38,102 nucleotides of DNA from Streptacidiphilus melanogenes. Lineage in GTDB: Bacteria > Actinomycetota > Actinomycetes > Streptomycetales > Streptomycetaceae. The translations under genes were made by a program, and so were the position numbers. Under the pieces are notes generated by a model. The model searched no databases. It worked only from the letters and a program-made list of their open reading frames with translations, and was not told the origin of the DNA. Shown here piece by piece: positions 15,081 to 20,771 of this stretch (its first letter is position 1; each line of letters begins with the position of its first letter). The stretch lies in assembly GCF_000787835.1 (NCBI RefSeq), contig NZ_BBPP01000051.1, positions 18,903-57,004 of the forward strand, given 5' to 3'.

Positions 15081-15973
15081 CGCTTCGCCGCCTCGGGGAG
15101 GATCTGACGCAGTCCGCTCGGCACGACGTCGCCCCGGCGCCGCCATTCGCGCGGGTAGCCCACCGAGACCTCCTCGAAGCGGACGCCGTCGTAGCGGGTG
15201 GTCCGCGGGATGTGCAGGTGGCCGTAGACCACCGCCGCCACATTGAAGCGGGTGTGCCAGTCGGCGGTGGCGGTGGTGCCGCACCACTGCGCGAACTCGG
15301 GGTAGTACAGGACGTCGGTGGGCTGACGCACCAGCGGGTAGTGGTTGGCCAGCACGGTGGGCACCGCCGGGTCGAGCGCGGCCAGCCGCTCCTCGGTGGC
15401 GGCCACCCGGGCGCGGCACCAGGCCTCGCGGCTCGGGTACGGGTCGGGGTGCAGCAGGTACTCGTCGGCGCAGACCACTCCCGTGTCGTGCGCGCGCGCC
15501 AGCGCCTGCTCCTTGGTGGCGGTGCCCGGCGGCCGGAAGGTGTAGTCGTAGCCGACGAACAGCGGGGCGATGCGCACCGGGCCGTCGGGGCCGGGCCACA
15601 CGGGGTACGGGTCCTCGGGGCTGTGCACGCCCAGGCGGCGGCAGACCTCCACCAGGTGCCGGTAGCGCTCGACGCCGCGCAGCTGGACGGGGTCGGAGGG
15701 GTGGGTCCACAGCTCGTGGTTGCCCGGCGCCCACACCACCTCGGCGAACCGCTCCCTGAGCAGGCCGAGGGTCCACTCGACGTCGGCGACCAGCTCGCCG
15801 ATGTCACCGGCGACGATCAGCCAGTCCGCGGGCGTCCTCGGCCGCAGCCCGCGGACGATGTCGCGGTTCTCCTCGTAGCTGATGTGCAGGTCGCTGGTGG
15901 CGAGCAGGGCTCCGGCCGGTGCGCTGGTGCTGTCGGTCAAGGGGTCGTGCCTTTCGGTCGAACGGTCCGCCAC
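15077..15973 (-). CDS. PptH-like calcineurin-fold metallophosphoesterase
   Basis: 298-residue metallophosphoesterase with the full metal-site set: TSDLH (Asp28, His30), AGDIG (Asp57), PGNHE (Asn85, His86), the LANHYPL histidine and the YGHLH pair near the C-terminus. In Mycobacterium tuberculosis the gene beside the PPTase pptT is Rv2795c, PptH, which removes phosphopantetheine from carrier proteins. The direct overlap with a PptT-like PPTase makes that activity the best guess here. It would reset or repair carrier proteins, opposing the PPTase. The start GTG 15973 stands one base after the acyltransferase stop, with AGGAG about 5 nt upstream. The catalytic class is secure; the substrate is inferred from gene pairing. 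Confidence 0.85.
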   Translation of the reverse strand: MADRSTERHDPLTDSTSAPAGALLATSDLHISYEENRDIVRGLRPRTPADWLIVAGDIGELVADVEWTLGLLRERFAEVVWAPGNHELWTHPSDPVQLRGVERYRHLVEVCRRLGVHSPEDPYPVWPGPDGPVRIAPLFVGYDYTFRPPGTATKEQALARAHDTGVVCADEYLLHPDPYPSREAWCRARVAATEERLAALDPAVPTVLANHYPLVRQPTDVLYYPEFAQWCGTTATADWHTRFNVAAVVYGHLHIPRTTRYDGVRFEEVSVGYPREWRRRGDVVPSGLRQILPEAAKR

Positions 15974-15974
15974 C

Positions 15975-16898
15975 TCAACTCCTGGGCCGCAGTGCGGACT
16001 CCGGTGCGACGGTCGTGGTCGTGAAGTTCTCGACGGTGCACTTGAGCCGGCGCAGCAGGCGGTCCCGGCCGACGACGCTGATGCGCCGCACGCCCTCGGC
16101 CGCCAGGGTGTCCACGACCCCGGGCCAGCGCATCGGGCGGGTGATGCCGCCGAGGATCCACGCGCGGGCCTGCTCGGCGGAGGTGACCAGCGAGCCGTCC
16201 TGGTCGGAGACGATCGGCAGCCGCGGGTCGCACAGCCGGTAGCCGTTCAGCACCTCGCGGTCGACCCGCTCGCGCAGCTCGCCGAAGATGCCCGCGTGGG
16301 CCGGCGGGCGCATAGTGTAGAGCGAGTAGCCGCCCGTCTCGGTGATCCGCCGCTTGAAGCCGGTCAGCGCCCCTTCGCTGAGCGAGACCATGAACATGTC
16401 CCGGTCCAGGTAGGAGGAGATCTCGTACCACTCGCCTGCGTCGGCCAGCTCAGCCAGCAGGGTGTCCAGGGTCTCGGCGGTGACCTTGACGAAGGAGTGG
16501 GTGACGATGTCGGTGTGCCGCTCGGCGAAGTAGTCGCGTTCGCACCGGGCGGTCTCGGCGACCAGGCGCACGGCCTCCTCGAAGGGCAGCACGCCCGCGT
16601 GGGCGGCGGCGGCCATCTTGCCGAAGCTGACCCCGGCGCAGTGGGTCTCGCCGGACAGCCCGGCCCACTCGACCAGGGCGAGCGAGGCCACGAACGAGGT
16701 GACCTGGGCGACTTCCGCGTAGTCGTCCTCGCTGGCGCGCAGCTCGTCGAAGACGCGATAGCCGAGCACCTCGTCGGCGACTGCGAACAGCTTCCTGGCG
16801 GTCGCGTCGACCACCATGAACCGGCCGAAGTCGGCGAATCGCGAGGGGCCCATGGCGGGGAAGACGACAGCGTCGCCGCCCGGCTCACCGATCGTCAT
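15975..16898 (-). CDS. Free-standing acyltransferase, probable starter-unit loader
   Basis: 307-residue protein of the malonyl-CoA:ACP transacylase (FabD/PKS AT) family. The nucleophile lies in CAGVSFGKM (Ser91, GxSxG) and the catalytic histidine is probably His201 in RPPAHAGIF. It departs from extender-type ATs: GHSxGE has become GVSFGK, and the usual LVxxRGxxMQ arginine block is ETARCERDYFAE, so the carboxylate-binding arginine is not aligned. In the azalomycin/kanchanamycin type of pathway such an AT moves the guanidinobutyryl group from CoA to the loading ACP. PKS1 here starts with a bare ACP, which fits. It heads an operon with the phosphoesterase and PPTase, and its promoter has the TAGGGG-type repeats. 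An alternative role is editing or supply of malonyl units. The RBS before ATG 16898 is weak. Confidence 0.85.
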   Translation of the reverse strand: MTIGEPGGDAVVFPAMGPSRFADFGRFMVVDATARKLFAVADEVLGYRVFDELRASEDDYAEVAQVTSFVASLALVEWAGLSGETHCAGVSFGKMAAAAHAGVLPFEEAVRLVAETARCERDYFAERHTDIVTHSFVKVTAETLDTLLAELADAGEWYEISSYLDRDMFMVSLSEGALTGFKRRITETGGYSLYTMRPPAHAGIFGELRERVDREVLNGYRLCDPRLPIVSDQDGSLVTSAEQARAWILGGITRPMRWPGVVDTLAAEGVRRISVVGRDRLLRRLKCTVENFTTTTVAPESALRPRS

Positions 16899-16933
16899 GT
16901 CAACCCGTTCTGTCGGTCGTCGGCGTCCGTTCG

Positions 16934-16989
16934 AGCCTATCCGCGCCGCCGTCGGCCGCCACCCCTGTCCACTCCCCTACCGACCCCTG
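16934..16989 (-). promoter_or_regulatory. Acyltransferase operon promoter with TAGGGG-type repeats
   Basis: Reading on the minus strand toward the acyltransferase: CAGGGG (ending at 16984), TAGGGG (ending at 16974), CAGGGG (ending at 16962), spaced 10 and 12 bp. A TAGGCT -10-like hexamer at 16939-16934 follows 22 nt after the last repeat. It stands back to back with the plus-strand array for the amidase gene. Confidence 0.6.
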
Positions 16990-17035
16990 AGCAGGCCGTC
17001 CGGCGTGACTGGACGGTCCCGCAACTGGCGGGCGC

Positions 17036-17082
17036 TAGGGGGACGTTAGGGGTTGCCCGGGGTCGGGCGTGATCCATAGCTT
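17036..17082 (+). promoter_or_regulatory. Amidase/monooxygenase operon promoter with TAGGGG repeats
   Basis: On the plus strand TAGGGG at 17036 and 17047 (11 bp apart) is followed by a CGGGG core at 17058. A TAGCTT -10-like hexamer at 17077-17082 lies 24 nt after the second TAGGGG. The start codon is at 17154. The block CTAGGGGGACG is also present, on the minus strand, in the PKS1 promoter. Confidence 0.6.
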
Positions 17083-17153
17083 CGGAAGGGTAAGTGCGAC
17101 GCTCCGGATGACTCCGCAGCTCGTGGTTCCACCGGATCCCGAGGAAGCCCGCG

Positions 17154-17957
17154 ATGAGAATTGCTTGCTGGCAGGCCGCGTGCGACTCGCCGACCGTGCC
17201 GCGGCTGCTCGCGCGCTTGCGGGAGGCGGCCCGCCAGGCCGCCGAGGCCGGGGCGCAACTGCTGGTCGCCCCGGAGATGACGGTGGGCGGTTACCCGCTG
17301 CGGCCGGCCGCACTGGCCGAGGCGGCGGAGCCCCTGGACGGGCCGCACGGCGCCGAGGTGGCCCGGATCGCCCGGGAGCACGGCATCGCCGTGGCCTACG
17401 GCTGGCCGGAGGACGACGGGTCGGCGGTCTACAACGCGGTCCGGCTGGTCTCCGCCGAGGGCGGGACGCTGGCCTCCTACCGCAAGGCGCACCTGTTCGG
17501 CGAGGTGGACCGGTCCCGGTTCACGCCGGGCGACCAGGGTGTGGTGCGGGTGCGCCTGGGCGACCTGACGGTGGGTCTGCTGGTCTGCTACGACGTCGAG
17601 TTCCCGGAGTCGGTGCGGGCGCACGCCCTGTCGGGCACCCAGCTGCTCGTGGTGCCGACCGCGTTGATGCGCCCCTGGGACGTGGTGGCCCGCACGCTGG
17701 TACCCGCCCGTGCCTTCGAGAGCCAGCTCTACGTCGCCTACACCAACTGGATCGGCGAGCGGGGCGGCCTGGACTTCTGCGGGCTGACCACGGTGGCGGC
17801 CCCGGACGGCACCCGGCTGACGCTGGAGGAGCCCGTCGAGGGCCTGCTGCTGGCCGAGATCGACCCGGCCGTGGTGGCGCAGGCGCGCGCCGACACTCCT
17901 TACCTCCATGACCGGCGTCCCGAGCTCTACCAGGATCTGCCCGGCCCCCTGGGCTGA
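17154..17957 (+). CDS. DavA-like omega-amino/guanidino amide hydrolase (nitrilase family)
   Basis: 267-residue carbon-nitrogen hydrolase with the Glu-Lys-Cys triad: Glu41 in LLVAPEMTV, Lys111 in SYRKAHLFGE, Cys145 in LLVCYDVEFPE. It resembles Pseudomonas 5-aminovaleramidase DavA along its length, including HLFGEVDRSRFTPG and the ARAFESQLYVAYTNW region. The adjacent monooxygenase would produce an amide; this enzyme would hydrolyse it to the free acid and ammonia, giving 4-guanidinobutyrate from arginine, 5-aminovalerate from lysine or 4-aminobutyrate from ornithine. Start ATG 17154 has GAGGA about 9 nt upstream. First gene of the operon with the monooxygenase and the small HTH protein. The enzyme class is secure; the exact substrate is open. 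Confidence 0.92.
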   Translation: MRIACWQAACDSPTVPRLLARLREAARQAAEAGAQLLVAPEMTVGGYPLRPAALAEAAEPLDGPHGAEVARIAREHGIAVAYGWPEDDGSAVYNAVRLVSAEGGTLASYRKAHLFGEVDRSRFTPGDQGVVRVRLGDLTVGLLVCYDVEFPESVRAHALSGTQLLVVPTALMRPWDVVARTLVPARAFESQLYVAYTNWIGERGGLDFCGLTTVAAPDGTRLTLEEPVEGLLLAEIDPAVVAQARADTPYLHDRRPELYQDLPGPLG

Positions 17958-17991
17958 TCCTCACGAGCCGGGCCCCGAAAGGTGTCCCCAG

Positions 17992-19740
17992 ATGTCCCTG
18001 AGTGCCAGTGAGCACCGCGCCGGCGGCTATCCGGCGGCGCTCGACGCCCGCGTCGTGCGCGAGGCGCGCGTACGCGAGAGGCGCGTACCCGACGTGGCCG
18101 CGCCGCTGACCATGTTCGGCCCCGACTTCCCTTTCGCCTACGACGACTGGCTGCGTCACCCGGCCGGGCTCGGGTCGGTGCCCGCGCCGCGGCACGGCAC
18201 ACCGGTGGCCGTGGTGGGTGGCGGTGTGGCGGGCCTGGTCGCCGGCTACGAGCTGCTGCGCCTCGGGCTGCGCCCGGTGCTCTACGAGGCCGGGGAGCTG
18301 GGCGGCCGGATGCGGTCGGTGCCCTTCGAGGCCGACCCGGAGTGCGCTGCGGAGCTGGGGGCGATGCGTTTCCCGGTCTCGGCCACCACGCTGTTCCACT
18401 ACCTGGAGAGGCTGGGTCTGACGACCCGGCCGTTTCCGAACCCGCTCGCCGCCGGCACCCCGAGCACCCTGGTGCACCTGGGCGGCGAGCGGCACTACGC
18501 GCGGGTCATCGAGGACCTGCCGTCGGTCTACCAGGAGGTGGCCGACGCCTGGGAGAAGACCCTGCGTGACCAGGCCGAGCTGGCGGTGATGGAGGACTCG
18601 GTCAGGCGACGGGACACCGCGCTGCTCAAGGCGGTGTGGAACCGCATGGTGCGCACCCTGGACGACCAGTCGTTCTACGGCTTCCTCGCCGCCTCGCCGT
18701 ACTTCCGCTCGTTCCGGCACCGGGAGCTGTTCGGCCAGGTCGGCTTCGGCACCGGCGGCTGGGACACCGACTTCCCCAACTCGATCCTCGAGGTGCTGCG
18801 GGTGGTGTTCACCGGCGCCGACCAGGAGCAGGTGAGCATCGTCGGCGGCACGGGTCGCCTGGTCCAGGGCCTGTGGACGCTGGCCGCGGGCACCGCGGCG
18901 CACTGGTCCGCCGACACCTCGCTGGCGTCGCTGCACGGCGGCAGTCCCCGTCCCGCGGTCACCGGGCTGCGCCGGGTGGCCGACGGTGTGCTGGTCGAGG
19001 ACGCCGCGGGTGACCAGGAGACCTACCCGGCGGTGGTGTTCACCCCGCACGTGTGGACCCTGCTGAACCGAATCGAGTGCGATCCCTCGCTGCTCTCCAC
19101 CCCGCACTGGACGGCCGTCGAGCGGACCCACTACATGGGCTCCTCCAAGCTGTTCGTGCTCACCGACCGGCCGTTCTGGCTGGACCGGGACCCCGTGACC
19201 GGCCGTGACGCGATGAGCATGACGCTCAGCGACCGGATGCCGCGCGGGGTCTACCTGTTCGACGACGGGCCGGATCGGCCCGGGGTGATCTGTCTCTCCT
19301 ACACCTGGAACGACGACTCGTTGAAGGTCGCCACCCTGGACGACGAGCAGCGCCTCGAGGTGCTGCTCGCCCAACTCCGCGAGATCTACCCCGAGGTGGA
19401 GCTGCGCCGGCACATCGTCGGGCCGCCGATCTCGGTGACCTGGGAGAACGAGCCGCACTTCATGGGCGCCTTCAAGGCGAACCTGCCCGGCCAGTACCGC
19501 TACCAGCGGCGGCTGTTCACCCACTTCGTCCAGGACTCCTTCCCGTCCGAGCAGCAGGGGCTCTTCCTGGCCGGTGACGACGTGTCATGGACGGCGGGGT
19601 TCGCCGAGGGCGCGGTCACCACGGCGCTCAACGCGGTCTGGGGCGTGGTGCGTCACCTCGGGGGCGCCGCTCACCCGGCCAACCCGGGTCCGGGGGACGT
19701 CTTCGAGCAGATCGCTCCGATCCTCCTGCCAGAGGAGTGA
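17992..19740 (+). CDS. DavB-like FAD amino-acid 2-monooxygenase (oxidative decarboxylase)
   Basis: 582-residue flavin amine oxidase family protein. The segment MFGPDFPFAYDDWLRHPAGL (about 41-60) is the signature start of bacterial lysine/arginine 2-monooxygenases such as Pseudomonas DavB. The FAD Rossmann loop is VAVVGGGVAGLVAGYELL (72-89), followed by LGGRMRS; FGQVGFGTGGWDTDFPNS and the C-terminal FLAGDDVSWTAGFAEGAV also match that family. It should convert an L-amino acid, O2 and FAD to the one-carbon-shorter amide plus CO2 and water. Together with the amidase 34 bp upstream it makes the omega-functional starter acid. Arginine is the known substrate in guanidinobutanoate-primed PKS clusters; lysine or ornithine cannot be excluded by eye. 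ATG 17992 is preferred over upstream in-frame codons that would overlap the amidase gene. Confidence 0.93.
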   Translation: MSLSASEHRAGGYPAALDARVVREARVRERRVPDVAAPLTMFGPDFPFAYDDWLRHPAGLGSVPAPRHGTPVAVVGGGVAGLVAGYELLRLGLRPVLYEAGELGGRMRSVPFEADPECAAELGAMRFPVSATTLFHYLERLGLTTRPFPNPLAAGTPSTLVHLGGERHYARVIEDLPSVYQEVADAWEKTLRDQAELAVMEDSVRRRDTALLKAVWNRMVRTLDDQSFYGFLAASPYFRSFRHRELFGQVGFGTGGWDTDFPNSILEVLRVVFTGADQEQVSIVGGTGRLVQGLWTLAAGTAAHWSADTSLASLHGGSPRPAVTGLRRVADGVLVEDAAGDQETYPAVVFTPHVWTLLNRIECDPSLLSTPHWTAVERTHYMGSSKLFVLTDRPFWLDRDPVTGRDAMSMTLSDRMPRGVYLFDDGPDRPGVICLSYTWNDDSLKVATLDDEQRLEVLLAQLREIYPEVELRRHIVGPPISVTWENEPHFMGAFKANLPGQYRYQRRLFTHFVQDSFPSEQQGLFLAGDDVSWTAGFAEGAVTTALNAVWGVVRHLGGAAHPANPGPGDVFEQIAPILLPEE

Positions 19741-19774
19741 GCCGCCGTACGGGGCGACCCGGGAGGCGGCGACG

Positions 19775-20140
19775 ATGACGCAATTGGTGAGCGCAACCGA
19801 ATCCGCATGGGTCGAGATCCTCACCGGCCTCGATACGGACGGGTTCGAGGAGCTGCTGCAGACGCTGCAGCCGTATGCGGAGGCCGACACGCCGCGGGCA
19901 GGACGCCGCTGGACGCTGTCGCTGGCCGACCGGGTGCTGCTGGTCTCGCTCTACCAGCGGGCCAACCTGACGGTGCGCGAGGTCGGGGTGCTGTTCGGGA
20001 TCTCCAAATCGGCCGCCGACCGGATCGTCGTCCACCTCGGACCGCTGCTCCACATGCCGCCGCCGCGATACCGGCGTTCGGGGCTGACGGTTCGGCTGGA
20101 GCCCACTCACGGCGCAGATCCCGGTCACCAGAATCATTGA
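19775..20140 (+). CDS. Small HTH protein, transposase-derived (HTH_Tnp_4-like)
   Basis: 121-residue protein starting 34 bp after the monooxygenase stop and probably in the same operon. Residues about 45-95 contain LSLADRVLLVSLYQRANLTV, REVGVLFGISKSAADRIVVH and LGPLLHMPPP, the N-terminal helix-turn-helix block of Streptomyces IS5-type transposases. The protein stops where the catalytic DDE domain would begin; no DDE residues, second ORF or terminal inverted repeats are seen nearby. It is either a decayed transposase remnant or a domesticated DNA-binding regulator. An intact reading frame, plausible start and operon position mildly favour a used protein. GGGAGG about 11 nt upstream of the ATG is an acceptable RBS. 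Confidence 0.7.
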   Translation: MTQLVSATESAWVEILTGLDTDGFEELLQTLQPYAEADTPRAGRRWTLSLADRVLLVSLYQRANLTVREVGVLFGISKSAADRIVVHLGPLLHMPPPRYRRSGLTVRLEPTHGADPGHQNH

Positions 20141-20182
20141 CCGAATGTCAACCGCTCATTGGCGGAAAAACAATCCGATCGG

Positions 20183-20231
20183 AGGGCCGGTCGGGTCCGA
20201 TTGGGGGGATTCCCCGGACCCGACCGGCCCT
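20183..20231 (+). terminator. Strong terminator after the amidase-monooxygenase-HTH operon
   Basis: A perfect 17-bp stem (20183-20199 with 20215-20231) with a 15-nt loop begins 43 nt after the HTH gene stop. It is the longest perfect hairpin noticed in the window and should insulate the regulator promoter downstream. Confidence 0.8.
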
Positions 20232-20771
20232 TGCCGTAAGACTTCCGTAACTACGGGACAACCGTCTTCTGAAGTTACGCCGATGTCAACGGAACCGTTA
20301 TCCAGAATGATGAAGTTTTAACAGTCAATCACTCTTCGCGCCGACGGCATAACGGGGCATCGACCTCGGTCGTCGCCGATCCAGGAATGCCCGATTCCAC
20401 TTGCGTCACACGGCACCCGGACCCCGGCACCATCGGTTCATCCTCGTTAATTTCTAGTCAGTTCTTGACTGTCGGCGTCGTGTAACGGTCCACAACAGTG
20501 TTATGTTCAGGACAGTTGTCCCGTAACTCGTCGGATCCGGACCAAAGGACCGTCGATACCCGGGATCCAGGCTGCCGCGCCTCGGCGGGGGTGGCCGAAC
20601 TTTCGCCGGGGGAACAGTGTTACCAGCACGGAGCTCGGTCAGCACCTGGCCTTTCGGTAGCCGCCGTACGGAGTGTCCCTCCCCGAAGCAGGCCCCGCTT
20701 CACACCGTGTCCGTCCATGACGGGACACCACCTGGGCCGGAATCAGGGAACCCGAAGCAAGGAGCATTTAC
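20232..20771 (+). promoter_or_regulatory. Long leader/regulatory region of the LAL regulator
   Basis: About 540 bp with no convincing gene and a clearly lower GC content in 20230-20520 than the rest of the window. Contents seen: an inverted repeat CGTAACT / AGTTACG (20246-20252, 20273-20279); AGTCA-n5-TGACT at 20456-20470, containing a TTGACT; GGACA-GT-TGTCC near 20510-20521; and a bulged hairpin at 20707-20728 shortly before the gene. No TAGGGG-type repeats occur. A promoter must lie here but no -35/-10 pair with normal spacing is clear. AAGGAG sits just upstream of the ATG at 20772. Confidence 0.5.

Noticed and set aside
19741..20232. Complete insertion sequence around the transposase-like HTH ORF
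   Set aside because: No DDE domain, terminal inverted repeats or target duplication were found; the long inverted repeat at 20183-20231 forms a tight hairpin and reads as a terminator.
20465..20506. TTGACT plus TTATGT as a promoter of the LAL gene
   Set aside because: The spacing is about 30 bp, too long for a sigma-70-type promoter; kept only as unspecified content of the leader.
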